From an uncultured Flavobacteriaceae bacterium (GTDB taxonomy: Bacteria; Bacteroidota; Bacteroidia; Flavobacteriales; Flavobacteriaceae): 64,000 nt of DNA. The position numbers and the translations under genes are program-made. Where the stretch lies: NCBI GenBank assembly GCA_947502635.1, contig CANNAN010000013.1, positions 1-64,000 on the forward strand, in the 5' to 3' direction. Shown here one piece after another: positions 33,165-41,867 of this stretch. The notes under the pieces are model-generated. The model saw nothing but the letters and a program-made list of their open reading frames with translations, was not told where the DNA came from and did not search any database. Every line of letters begins with the position of its first letter. Position 1 is the stretch's first letter.

Positions 33165-34022
33165 ATGAAACAACAGGAATACATTAACTATTATAGAATT
33201 GCTGAAGCTATCAACTATATACAACAAAACTTCATTAAACAGCCTACACTTGATGAAATTGCTGATAAAGTAAATTTAAGCCCTTTTCATTTCCAGCGTC
33301 TTTTTAGTGAATGGGCAGGTGTGAGCCCTAAAAAGTTTTTACAATACATTAGTGTTGAACACGCAAAACAAATTTTAAACAATACGCAAACAACATTATT
33401 CGAAACCTCACATCGAACGGGGCTTTCAGGAACAGGTAGATTACATGATTTATTTGTAAAGATAGAAGGAATGACTCCAGGCGAATATAAAAATCAAGCA
33501 AAAAACCTGAACATAAACTATAGTTTTTCAGAATGCTTATTTGGTGAAATTTTAGTTGCATCTACTCATAAAGGTGTTTGTTATATGGGGTTTTTAGATA
33601 ATAATGGATCTGCATTTCATGAATTGAAAAAACGCTTTCCTAAGGCCAATTTTATTCAACAAACCGATAGCATTCAACAAAGTGCTTTACAAGTATTATC
33701 CAAAGACCGAAATAAAATAAGCGACATAAAATTACATTTGAAAGGAACCGATTTTCAATTAAAAGTTTGGGAGGCACTTTTAAAAATACCGACAGGAAAT
33801 TTATCGACCTATGGAAGTATTGCCAAAGCCATCGAAAAACCTAAGGCATCGAGAGCCGTAGGAACTGCAATTGGAAATAACCCCATTGCTTTTTTAATTC
33901 CTTGCCATAGAGTTATTAAATCAACTGGAAATTTTGGTGACTATATGTGGGGGGCAACAAGAAAAAAAGTTATTATAGGATGGGAAGCTTCAAAAATAAG
34001 CCTGTTAAATGAAACCATTTAA
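33165..34022 (+). CDS. AraC-domain/methylated-DNA-protein-cysteine methyltransferase fusion (Ada without its zinc domain)
   Basis: A 285-aa protein. Residues ~10-110 are an AraC helix-turn-helix pair (PTLDEIADKVNLSPFHFQRL and FETSHRTGLSGTGRLHDLF). Residues 120-280 are an Ogt/Ada-C methyltransferase: FQLKVWEALLKIPTGNLSTY (197-216), Arg230 in SRAVGTAIGNNP, and the acceptor Cys247 in IPCHRV. It takes the methyl group from O6-methylguanine and probably regulates its own operon. The N-terminal Ada phosphotriester-repair domain is missing; an Ada-type zinc protein is encoded separately two genes downstream. The next gene starts 3 bp after the stop. Confidence 0.9.
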   Translation: MKQQEYINYYRIAEAINYIQQNFIKQPTLDEIADKVNLSPFHFQRLFSEWAGVSPKKFLQYISVEHAKQILNNTQTTLFETSHRTGLSGTGRLHDLFVKIEGMTPGEYKNQAKNLNINYSFSECLFGEILVASTHKGVCYMGFLDNNGSAFHELKKRFPKANFIQQTDSIQQSALQVLSKDRNKISDIKLHLKGTDFQLKVWEALLKIPTGNLSTYGSIAKAIEKPKASRAVGTAIGNNPIAFLIPCHRVIKSTGNFGDYMWGATRKKVIIGWEASKISLLNETI

Positions 34023-34024
34023 CG

Positions 34025-34738
34025 ATGGAAAATCTTAAAACTAAACTTACAGAAATCGATTGGCAATCGATAACAGAATCAATGCATGAAAAAGGATATG
34101 CCATTGTTCCTAAAATATTAGAAGACAAAGAAATTGAGCGTTTAATAAAAGAATACAATACTGAAAGTTTATATAGAAAAACGGTGATGATGGAGCGCTA
34201 TCGGTTTGGCTTAGGTACATACAAATATTTTGATTATCCGCTTCCAGAAATCATTCAAACTATAAGAGAAACGGTATACCCTAATCTTGCTCCCATTGCT
34301 AATCTCTGGATGAAAGTGCTCAAAATAGATAAATCATTTCCTGAAAATTTTGAAGCATTACAATCACTTTGTCATCAAAATAATCAATTAAAACCAACAC
34401 CATTGATTTTAAAATATGAAGTAGGAGGTTTTAATACTTTACATCAAGATTTATATGGAGAGGTTTATTTTCCAATGCAAACGGTATTATTTTTAAGTGA
34501 CTCCGACAAAGACTTTACGGGGGGTGAATTTGTATTAACGCAACAAATACCCAGAGCACAATCTAAAGCTATAGTTTTAAAACCTAAAAAAGGGGATATG
34601 TTAATTTTTACAACCAATTTCCGACCAATAAAAGGAATTAAAGGTTATTACAGAGTAACCATGAAACATGGTGTTAGCGAAGTAACTAGTGGAGAACGCT
34701 ATACCTTGGGCATAATTTTTCATGATGCTGTGAGTTAA
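34025..34738 (+). CDS. 2-oxoglutarate/Fe(II)-dependent oxygenase, probable alkylation-repair function
   Basis: A 237-aa protein with the double-stranded beta-helix iron ligands His140 and Asp142 (LHQDLYGEVYFP), His215 (MKHGVSEV), and Arg225 (GERYTLGIIFH) for 2-oxoglutarate. The TGGEFVLTQQIPRAQSKAIV stretch is typical of a bacterial prolyl-hydroxylase-like/AlkB-analogue group that commonly sits beside ada. An AlkB-like dealkylating activity is inferred mainly from the operon: it is 3 bp after the AraC-Ogt gene and 4 bp before the Ada-type zinc gene. Confidence 0.8.
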   Translation: MENLKTKLTEIDWQSITESMHEKGYAIVPKILEDKEIERLIKEYNTESLYRKTVMMERYRFGLGTYKYFDYPLPEIIQTIRETVYPNLAPIANLWMKVLKIDKSFPENFEALQSLCHQNNQLKPTPLILKYEVGGFNTLHQDLYGEVYFPMQTVLFLSDSDKDFTGGEFVLTQQIPRAQSKAIVLKPKKGDMLIFTTNFRPIKGIKGYYRVTMKHGVSEVTSGERYTLGIIFHDAVS

Positions 34739-34742
34739 TAAA

Positions 34743-34988
34743 ATGATAGAACACATTCAAATAGAAGCTAAAACACTTCATCAGAAAATAAAAAAAGGCA
34801 ACATTGTTTTTGGAGGAAATAGAAAGCTAAAAATTTATGGAACCCTTCAATGTAAATCAGGAAAAATAATGAAAAGGAAAAATCGTGTGTTTTTCAATAC
34901 ATTAGAAGAAGCTCAGAATTTAGGGTATAGACCTTGTGGCCATTGTTTGAAAACAGATTATAAAAAGTGGAAAAATGGGCTTATTTAA
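34743..34988 (+). CDS. Stand-alone Ada-type metal-binding domain protein
   Basis: An 81-aa protein that looks like the N-terminal zinc domain of Ada: Cys37 in GTLQCKSGK, RVFFNTLEEAQNLGYRPCGH-C with Cys65 and Cys68. The RVFF…EA…G(F/Y)RPC..C pattern is distinctive. Ada uses four cysteines and the first (Cys38) takes methyl groups from phosphotriesters; here the equivalent of the second (Cys42) is absent. It is the third gene of the repair operon and together with the first gene reconstitutes Ada in two pieces. Confidence 0.75.
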   Translation: MIEHIQIEAKTLHQKIKKGNIVFGGNRKLKIYGTLQCKSGKIMKRKNRVFFNTLEEAQNLGYRPCGHCLKTDYKKWKNGLI

Positions 34989-35030
34989 TTTCTACTTCCA
35001 ACAAATGTAAAAACGCGAAGAACTAATTTA

Positions 35031-35171
35031 GTATTCTTACGTAGCGTTCTTATACCTCAAATTCTAAAAAAAATAACAGCTTTTACGAGTCAAGATGTTG
35101 AATTGGGAGATAAGATCCCTATAGGAATTAGTTACAAACAACATGTGTTTGAAATTTTAAAAAAGATTTGA
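35031..35171 (+). pseudogene. Remnant of a LytTR DNA-binding domain
   Basis: A continuous frame ending at the TGA at 35169-35171 reads VFLRSVLIPQILKKITAFTS then QDVELGDKIPIGISYKQHVF. This closely resembles the C-terminal half of LytTR domains (FLRVHRSFIV…KI…GDK.IPIG.SYK..V). The rest of the response regulator is missing and the first residues look scrambled. It sits in the otherwise empty 34989-35347 gap between the repair operon and the GH2 gene. Confidence 0.55.
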
Positions 35172-35347
35172 TAAAAATATATCTGAATTATACTTAGCCA
35201 ATGATCTGTTATAACATAAAAAGATTTATGATATAAATAAAAGCTAGCTTATAGACTTTTTAAACTATATTTAAGGTCTTAAAATGAGTGTTAGTACATA
35301 AACTCGTGTTATGTGTTATTAAAAAATACCATAAAAAATTACTTTAA

Positions 35348-37387
35348 ATGCTTAGAAATATTTCCCTTTTTATTCTAATATTAATACAAAACCTATGCCT
35401 TGCACAGGTTTCTTTTTTACAAAACAGAGAAAATATCAATCTTGAAGAGTGGTCTTTCCGTAAAGGAAGACTTAACTATGCAGAGAAACACGCTACTTTA
35501 GAAAATGATTGGGAAAAGGTTAAAATTCCACACACATATTCTATGGATGCCATAGAAGATATTGGTTATTACAAAGGAGATGCTTGGTATCGTACTTTAG
35601 TAGAAGTTCCTGCTTCCATGACCCAAGAGCGAATATTTATCCGATTTGAAGGTGTTGGACAGGAAGCGCAGGTATATGTTAATGAAAAAAGAATCGGGAA
35701 ACACGTTGGCGGGTATTCTGCGTTTTGTTTTGAAATTACCGATCTCGTTAAATTTGATCAAAAAAATCTGATAGCTGTAAAAGTTAATAATTCCCCTAAC
35801 TTTAAAAGAATTCCTGTTGATGATAATTTATTTAACCATTATGGAGGCATATATCGTGCTGTAACTATTTTTAGCACACCAAAATGTAATATATCTCCAC
35901 AATATAAGGCCTCTTCTGGAGTATTTGTTGAACTAAAAGCGCTTAATAAAAATACAGCCAAACTTGAAATCCGTACGCATGTTTCAAATATTTCGGATAA
36001 AAAGAAGGCGCAACTAAAATACATCATTAAAGATGCAGGTGGTAAAAAGGTCGTGTCATTCATAGAACAGGTTGATCTAACAGAACCAAATCAAGTAGTT
36101 AACTCGACATTTGAAATTAAAAACCCAGTACTTTGGAATGGACGTAAAAACCCACATTTGTATACGGTTGAAGCAAAACTAGTGAGTGACAAGTCTACCG
36201 ATAATGTGATTCAGTCTTTTGGTATTCGAACCTATTCTGTAGATGCCAATAAAGGCTTTATTTTAAACAATAAACCCTATCGCCTTTATGGTGTTTGTAA
36301 ACATCAAGAATGGAAACAATTTGGTCCTGCGGTTTCTGATGAGCATCTTACCAGAGACATGGAATTAATCGATGAAGTTGGAGCCACAGCATTGCGTCTT
36401 TCTCATTATCAACATTCCGATACGATGTATGAACTATCAGATAAAAAAGGGATTCTTACTTGGGCAGAAATTCCTTTTGTACATGATTATAGTGGTCGTG
36501 AAGGTAAAAATGCGAAGGAACAACTTACTGAGCTTATTTTACAAAATTATAATCACCCAAGCATTTTTGTTTGGGGTTTATGGAATGAGGTGAGGGCTTA
36601 TAAAAGTCCTGATGAGCCATGCGTTATTCTCACTAAAGAATTAAATGAGTTAGCTCATAAATTAGATAAAACACGAATAACCACTTCGGCAAGTGATAGA
36701 GGTATGGAATCGAATATGGGAAATATTACAGATTTGCAAGCCTGGAATAAATATTTTGGCTGGTACTATGGTAAGTATGAAGATATGGCTACATGGCTTG
36801 ACAATTCTCATCAAAAATATCCTGATAGAAGAATAGGTGTAAGTGAGTATGGAATTGGAGGTAATATTTATCACCAAGATATATCAAAGTTGGAAAAGCC
36901 TAATGGTAACTTTTTTCCCGAGCAGGAACAATCATATTATCATGAGTTAACATGGAAAATTCTAAAAGACCGTCCTTATGTATGGGGTAGCTTTATTTGG
37001 AATATGTTCGATTTTTCGGTTGCAGGATGGAACAGAGGCGGGATTTCTTCTCTCAACCATAAAGGCTTGGTTACTTTTGATAGAGAAACTAAAAAAGATG
37101 CTTTTTATTTTTACAAAGCAAATTGGTCTGATGAACCAGTACTATACATAGCCGAAAGGAGACATATAAACAGGACATCTAGCCATATTTCAGTGAAGGT
37201 TTATACAAATATGGATGAAGTGGAATTAAATGTAAATGGCAAAAAAGTAGCTGCTCAAAATCTGACATCAGATATCAAAGTTATGAGGTTTGAAAATATT
37301 GAATTATCTGAAGGGAAAAATATTATTACAGTTTTTTCGAATGGAAAGAAATTAAAAGATGAAGTCGTTTGGACGCTTCAGAAATAA
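35348..37387 (+). CDS. Glycoside hydrolase family 2 protein (beta-galactosidase-like), secreted
   Basis: A 679-aa protein with a signal peptide (MLRNISLFILILIQNLCLAQ). A sugar-binding jelly roll (~25-180: KIPHTYSMDAIEDIGYYKGD, then AWYRTLVEV), an Ig-like domain (~190-295), and a TIM barrel from NKPYRLYGVCKHQEW follow. The catalytic acid/base is Glu414 in WGLWNEV and the nucleophile is Glu500 in GVSEYGIGG. The C-terminal ~75 residues form a small beta domain. Beta-galactosidase, beta-glucuronidase or related activity is possible. It stands alone, far from the SusC/SusD locus, so no link is visible. Confidence 0.88.
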   Translation: MLRNISLFILILIQNLCLAQVSFLQNRENINLEEWSFRKGRLNYAEKHATLENDWEKVKIPHTYSMDAIEDIGYYKGDAWYRTLVEVPASMTQERIFIRFEGVGQEAQVYVNEKRIGKHVGGYSAFCFEITDLVKFDQKNLIAVKVNNSPNFKRIPVDDNLFNHYGGIYRAVTIFSTPKCNISPQYKASSGVFVELKALNKNTAKLEIRTHVSNISDKKKAQLKYIIKDAGGKKVVSFIEQVDLTEPNQVVNSTFEIKNPVLWNGRKNPHLYTVEAKLVSDKSTDNVIQSFGIRTYSVDANKGFILNNKPYRLYGVCKHQEWKQFGPAVSDEHLTRDMELIDEVGATALRLSHYQHSDTMYELSDKKGILTWAEIPFVHDYSGREGKNAKEQLTELILQNYNHPSIFVWGLWNEVRAYKSPDEPCVILTKELNELAHKLDKTRITTSASDRGMESNMGNITDLQAWNKYFGWYYGKYEDMATWLDNSHQKYPDRRIGVSEYGIGGNIYHQDISKLEKPNGNFFPEQEQSYYHELTWKILKDRPYVWGSFIWNMFDFSVAGWNRGGISSLNHKGLVTFDRETKKDAFYFYKANWSDEPVLYIAERRHINRTSSHISVKVYTNMDEVELNVNGKKVAAQNLTSDIKVMRFENIELSEGKNIITVFSNGKKLKDEVVWTLQK

Positions 37388-37469
37388 AAGACGTTTCCTC
37401 TGAAGGTTTTTACAAATCACTATAGTATCTAGTCAAGTGTTCTAATCAAAAAAACATAAGCCTTTTTAA

Positions 37470-38264
37470 CTATTTTAACCCTCTTAAAACTAAAACAGGT
37501 ATAGCGCTCGAAAAGTCTTTTTTCAAAATAACGTTCTTTTCCCATTTTTTAATAAAAAAACCTCTTCGACGTCTAACAACACAAAGCATATCAGGGTTGT
37601 AAGATTGTAAATGCTGTAATACCCCTTGAAACGTAGTGGCATTTTCTGTATTGGTTATATTATTTGCAATATCTAATAATTTTTGTTCAACATCAAAATC
37701 ACCCTCATTATAATAAGGTGTTTTAACCAATAACATATTTATTGGAGCTTTAAAATTATTTTTAATACTTAATAAAGGATCTAAAGCATCGTTCTTTTTT
37801 ATTATTGCAGATTTAAGCGCTAATAAAATATTGTTAAATGGTTTAAACTTGTAGCCCTCTGGTACAATCAATGCAGGTATCTGAGTTTGTTTTATAATCT
37901 TTCCTGAGGTTTTTCCTAAAAACACCTCTTCCCTAATAGAATTAGTTCTGGGCTCCACTAAAATTAAATCAATATTAGCAGCTTTACTTACCAATTCAAG
38001 AGTATTGACCAACTTCCCTTTTATAGTTTTTATAACAATATTGACGTTTTTAGTGTCAATTTTAGACACTAAATCATTCAAAAAAGCTTTACTTTCTCGT
38101 TCTATAATTGGCTCTATTTTAATTATGGTTCCTGCCTTGGTATAGACATTATATATTTGCACAATAAAAAGTTTCGCTCCAAAAGCTTCTGCAAAATCTA
38201 CAGCATATTGTAGATGACTTAAAGTATTTTTAGAGGAACCAACAGGAACTAAAATATTCTTCAT
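37470..38264 (-). CDS. Universal stress protein, two USP-like domains
   Basis: A 264-aa protein. The first USP domain (1-140) begins MKNILVPVGSSKNTLSHLQY and ends with GKTSGKIIKQTQIPALIVPE, a shortened version of the G-2x-G-9x-G-S nucleotide motif. The second domain (~140-264) is more diverged (FNNILLALKSA…, ending IPVLVLRG). Such proteins respond to stress or growth arrest. It is convergent with the GH2 gene and divergent from the MATE gene. Confidence 0.85.
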   Translation of the reverse strand: MKNILVPVGSSKNTLSHLQYAVDFAEAFGAKLFIVQIYNVYTKAGTIIKIEPIIERESKAFLNDLVSKIDTKNVNIVIKTIKGKLVNTLELVSKAANIDLILVEPRTNSIREEVFLGKTSGKIIKQTQIPALIVPEGYKFKPFNNILLALKSAIIKKNDALDPLLSIKNNFKAPINMLLVKTPYYNEGDFDVEQKLLDIANNITNTENATTFQGVLQHLQSYNPDMLCVVRRRRGFFIKKWEKNVILKKDFSSAIPVLVLRGLK

Positions 38265-38450
38265 GATAATTATAGTTTACTGACTAAATTTTTAACGATA
38301 TTTATGCAAAAGTAAAACATTTAAATGATTCGTAACGGAACGTATTCAGATATTGGTAATATTGTTGTGCATACAAAAATTTGCATGGCAAATATGATTA
38401 AGAAAAATGTTTATTAATGAAAGTCCTTTTTGCTGTTACGAATTGACCTT

Positions 38451-39785
38451 GTGAATACTGATATTAGTTTAAAACATATAAACAAATTAGCCATACCAGC
38501 ATTAATTTCTGGTATATCGGAGCCTATTCTATCATTAACCGATGCTGCGATCGTTGGTAATATAGACATACATGCTACAGAATCTCTAGCAGCGGTTGGT
38601 ATTGTTACAACCTTTTTGTCCATGTTAATTTGGGTGTTGGGGCAAACGCGAAGTGCTATATCATCTATTGTATCTCAATATGTTGGTGCAAATCAACTGG
38701 ATAAAATAAAAAACCTGCCAGCACAAGCTATTTATATTATTACATCTTTAAGTATTTTGATTGTAATAAGCACTTATCCTTTTGCTCAAAATATTTTCAA
38801 ACTATATAATGCCTCCGATCTCATTTTAGATTATAGTATCGATTATTACAGAATTCGTGTTTTCGGTTTTCCTTTTACATTATTTACCATAGCTGTTTTT
38901 GGTGCTTTTAGAGGGTTGCAAAATACCTTTTATCCTATGATAATTGCTATTATAGGGGCATCTGCTAATATTGTATTGGATATTATTCTGGTTTATGGTA
39001 TTTCAGATTTTATCCCTGCTATGAATATTAAAGGAGCAGCCTATGCCAGTGTTATTGCACAATTAATAATGGCGATTTTTTCAATATATTATCTACTTAA
39101 AAAAACGCCAATCCCTTTAAAATTAAGCTTTCCCTTTAACAAAGAAATCAATAAGTTTATTATAATGATTTTGAACTTATTTGTTAGAACATTAGCTCTT
39201 AATGCAACACTTTATTTTGCGACTCGTTTTGCTACAGGTTATGGAGCGGCATATATTGCAACTTATACCATTGCTATAAATTTATGGTTTTTTGCAGCCT
39301 TTTTCATTGATGGTTATGCAAGTGCGGGTAATATTTTATCTGGAAAATTATTTGGAGGCAAAGAATACAGTTTGCTTCTTAAACTAAGTAATAAATTAAT
39401 TAAATATGCCATTATTATTGGTGTCATATTAGCTCTAGTCGGTGCTGTGTTCTATTACCCAATAGGGCGGCTTTTTTCTAAAGATCCAGAAGTATTAGCG
39501 CTTTTCTACAATTCCTTTTGGATAATACTTGTCATGCAACCCTTATGTTCATTAGCATTTATTTTCGATGGCATGTTTAAAGGTCTGGGTAAAATGAAAT
39601 CTTTAAGAAATGTGTTGTTGTTTTCAACCTTTGTTGTTTTTATACCAATTCTCTTTTGGTTAGACAGTTTAGGCTATAAACTACATGGTATATTTACTGC
39701 GCTTACATTTTGGATTCTGGCAAGAGGCATTCCTTTAATTATAAAATTTAGAAAAATATTTATTCCGCTTTCACAAAACAATTAA
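38451..39785 (+). CDS. MATE-family efflux transporter (DinF-like)
   Basis: A 444-aa protein with 12 hydrophobic segments in two related halves. The N-terminus INKLAIPALISGISEPILSL-TDAAIVGN is typical of DinF-type MATE proteins. It exports drugs or metabolites in exchange for H+ or Na+. The start is placed at GTG 38451 (MNTDISLKH); the frame is open to TTG at 38430, but those extra residues do not fit the family. It is followed by two tiny ORFs and queD on the same strand. Confidence 0.88.
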   Translation: MNTDISLKHINKLAIPALISGISEPILSLTDAAIVGNIDIHATESLAAVGIVTTFLSMLIWVLGQTRSAISSIVSQYVGANQLDKIKNLPAQAIYIITSLSILIVISTYPFAQNIFKLYNASDLILDYSIDYYRIRVFGFPFTLFTIAVFGAFRGLQNTFYPMIIAIIGASANIVLDIILVYGISDFIPAMNIKGAAYASVIAQLIMAIFSIYYLLKKTPIPLKLSFPFNKEINKFIIMILNLFVRTLALNATLYFATRFATGYGAAYIATYTIAINLWFFAAFFIDGYASAGNILSGKLFGGKEYSLLLKLSNKLIKYAIIIGVILALVGAVFYYPIGRLFSKDPEVLALFYNSFWIILVMQPLCSLAFIFDGMFKGLGKMKSLRNVLLFSTFVVFIPILFWLDSLGYKLHGIFTALTFWILARGIPLIIKFRKIFIPLSQNN

Positions 39786-39810
39786 CTTTGCCACACAGTA
39801 TAAAACAAAT

Positions 39811-39979
39811 ATGCTATCACTAACTTCCTTTTTTCAACAAATTAAAATAGAAGAAAAAATACAAAACGCCCGATAAAGGTTACGAAACAGGTGTTTTTAT
39901 TGGCTCAATATTACCATTTGTTGTATTTGTGATGATTGCATATTTAATTTGTAGATATAATAAAAAGAAGAATCAATAA
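39811..39979 (+). pseudogene. Small membrane-protein gene with an apparent one-base insertion
   Basis: The ATG at 39811 opens MLSLTSFFQQIKIEEK and hits a stop at 39874. Another frame carries TPDKGYETGVFIGSILPFVV followed by FVMIAYLICRYNKKKNQ and a stop at 39977, but it has no start codon. Removing one A from the six-A run at 39854-39859 joins them into a 55-aa protein with one TM helix and a basic tail. It is either a real frameshift, a slippage site or a sequencing error. It lies between the MATE gene and another tiny membrane-protein gene. Confidence 0.5.
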
Positions 39980-39987
39980 GAATAATT

Positions 39988-40086
39988 ATGGATATCATGT
40001 CATTTTTAAGTGGAAACGGATTGTTTCTGCTATTAGCTTTAGTTTTAATAATTATTTACTTTGTAAATAGAAGAAAAAGAAGATAA
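39988..40086 (+). CDS. Small single-pass membrane protein (32 aa)
   Basis: A 32-aa ORF, MDIMSFLSGNGLFLLLALVL followed by IIIYFVNRRKRR: one hydrophobic helix of about 18 residues and a strongly basic C-terminal tail, so the tail should be cytoplasmic. Its stop codon overlaps the queD start (TAATG), which implies translational coupling. It resembles in layout the broken ORF just upstream (helix followed by NKKKNQ). I do not recognise a family. Confidence 0.55.
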   Translation: MDIMSFLSGNGLFLLLALVLIIIYFVNRRKRR

Positions 40087-40538
40087 TGAGTCACAACATT
40101 CGCATCACAAAACAATTTTCTTTTGAGACAGGGCATGCACTTTACGGATACGATGGAAAGTGTAAAAATGTACATGGTCACAGTTATAAACTATCAGTAA
40201 CAGTTATAGGAAAACCTATTACAGACAATACCAATGTAAAGTTTGGAATGGTTATCGATTTTGGAGATTTAAAAAAAATAGTAAAAGAAGAAATCGTTAA
40301 CGTATTCGATCACGCTACCGTGTTTAATAAAAATACGCCGCATGTAGAGCTTGCTAAAGAACTAAAAGATAGAGGGCACAATGTGCTATTGGTAGATTAT
40401 CAACCTACTAGTGAGATGATGGTGATCGATTTCTCGAAGAAAATTACAAAGCGCTTACCAAAGCATATTTCGTTACATTCTTTAAAACTTCAAGAAACAG
40501 ACACCTCTTTTGCAGAGTGGTATGCCTCCGATAATTAA
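40086..40538 (+). CDS. queD: 6-carboxytetrahydropterin synthase QueD
   Basis: A 150-aa protein of the PTPS/QueD family. The zinc ligands are His17 (FSFETGHALYG), His30 and His32 (NVHGHSYKL), and the catalytic Cys is in DGKCKNVHGH. VIDFGDLKKIVKEEI and the late SLHSLKLQETDTSFAEW are family motifs. It converts 7,8-dihydroneopterin triphosphate to 6-carboxytetrahydropterin in queuosine/7-deazaguanine synthesis. No other que gene is in the window. It overlaps the 32-aa ORF by one base. Confidence 0.9.
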   Translation: MSHNIRITKQFSFETGHALYGYDGKCKNVHGHSYKLSVTVIGKPITDNTNVKFGMVIDFGDLKKIVKEEIVNVFDHATVFNKNTPHVELAKELKDRGHNVLLVDYQPTSEMMVIDFSKKITKRLPKHISLHSLKLQETDTSFAEWYASDN

Positions 40539-40733
40539 ATGACTAACAAACACCTATTAAAGTTTAGGTTTAATAAACCCTTTACATTTTAGAATTTAAT
40601 TTTTTAGAAAAGTATTCTTTTTCGGGTTCTTTATGAGGAAGTTCAATAACAGGCTGCGAAAAAATAATTTACATTCCCAAAAAAGCAACGATCAATAGTG
40701 CTTTTTTTTAGCATAACAAGTTCTGTTTTAAAT

Positions 40734-41720
40734 TTAAAATGTTGCAATAGGATTAATAGGAGAACCCGTACCTCCAGGAATACGTAACGGTGCAGTTACA
40801 AAAAGAAATTCCCACTTATTTAAATTTGCTGCTTTAGTTGCTAATTCTTCTAATTGTAAATTATCTAAAAGAGGCATTCCAAGAGCTACCAATAATAATT
40901 GATGAATTGGTGCGCCAATATCCTCTATTCCCGACGGGTACGTATCGCTCACTCCGTCTGAACCAATTACGGCAACATCACGTTTTTTTAGCCACTTTGC
41001 CATTGTAGGGTGCAGACCTATGGCATCTTTTCCAAAATCCCAGGAGCCTTCTTCTTTATATCTGGACCATCTCCCCGTTCTAATTAAAAGTACATCCCCG
41101 CTTTTTATTTTAATCCCCGTCTTTTTTTCCCAAGCCACCATATCTTCAGGTTTAATGATGTCCCCTTTTTTAAGATAAGCCACATTTCTAAGCATAGGGA
41201 TATCTACCAGAACGCCTCTCGTAAAAATCCCTGTCTTCATTTTTTGAATATCTAATTTTTCTGCCCCATTTTCTTTAACCAAATTTTGCGAAAAACCATT
41301 ATACATATTCCCGTCATAAAAAATATGGCACAAAGCATCTATATGTGAATAGTCGTTGCCATGATACCGCATCGTATAGGTATCACTAGCCCAATGATGC
41401 CCTGCCCATTCTTCAATAGTAACGCTTTGCTTGAGCGGATATGGGTTATTAAGTGTGGGGTTTTTTGAAATATCGCGAGCCAGTGACACCGAAATACCTT
41501 CAGATACAAGGCTTGCAGCTTCTTTTCTTTTTTCTGGCGTTATTAAATTTAGAGTTCCCAACTCATCATCTTTTCCCCATCTGCCCCAATTGGAAAGCTC
41601 ATGCATCCATTCATTCATGACCTCTTTCGTAATAGGCTTTTCTTTATTTAATTCCTGAGCTATCGTATTTATTGAAAATAAAATAAGAAAAAGAAATATG
41701 ACCTGTTTTTTGATAACCAT
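40734..41720 (-). CDS. Cyclase-family (kynurenine formamidase-like) metal hydrolase, secreted
   Basis: A 328-aa protein with a signal peptide (VIFLFLILFSINTIAQ). The metal-binding motif of the family is visible as HGNDYSHIDALCH (~122-134), a variant of HxGTHxDxxxH, with GVLVDIPML, GDVLLIRTGR and a Glu near the C-terminal EFLFVTAPLRIPGG. Members hydrolyse amides or lactones, including formylkynurenine and isatin. The signal peptide puts this one in the periplasm, unlike KynB. It is a single gene; the substrate is unknown. Confidence 0.85.
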   Translation of the reverse strand: MVIKKQVIFLFLILFSINTIAQELNKEKPITKEVMNEWMHELSNWGRWGKDDELGTLNLITPEKRKEAASLVSEGISVSLARDISKNPTLNNPYPLKQSVTIEEWAGHHWASDTYTMRYHGNDYSHIDALCHIFYDGNMYNGFSQNLVKENGAEKLDIQKMKTGIFTRGVLVDIPMLRNVAYLKKGDIIKPEDMVAWEKKTGIKIKSGDVLLIRTGRWSRYKEEGSWDFGKDAIGLHPTMAKWLKKRDVAVIGSDGVSDTYPSGIEDIGAPIHQLLLVALGMPLLDNLQLEELATKAANLNKWEFLFVTAPLRIPGGTGSPINPIATF

Positions 41721-41867
41721 ACATTTATTTAAAACTTAAAAGTACTAAATTTTTATGCAGCACTAAATACCCTTAACTTATCAGAATTTTAAAAATCAGT
41801 ATTAATTTTATTTACACTTGTTTTTTATGAATCCTAAAAAAATGACTTTCCTTATATTTACAGTCAG

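Noticed and set aside
35348-37387. GH2 enzyme as part of the SusC/SusD locus
   Set aside because: It is 13 kb away on the other strand, with an accessory island in between.
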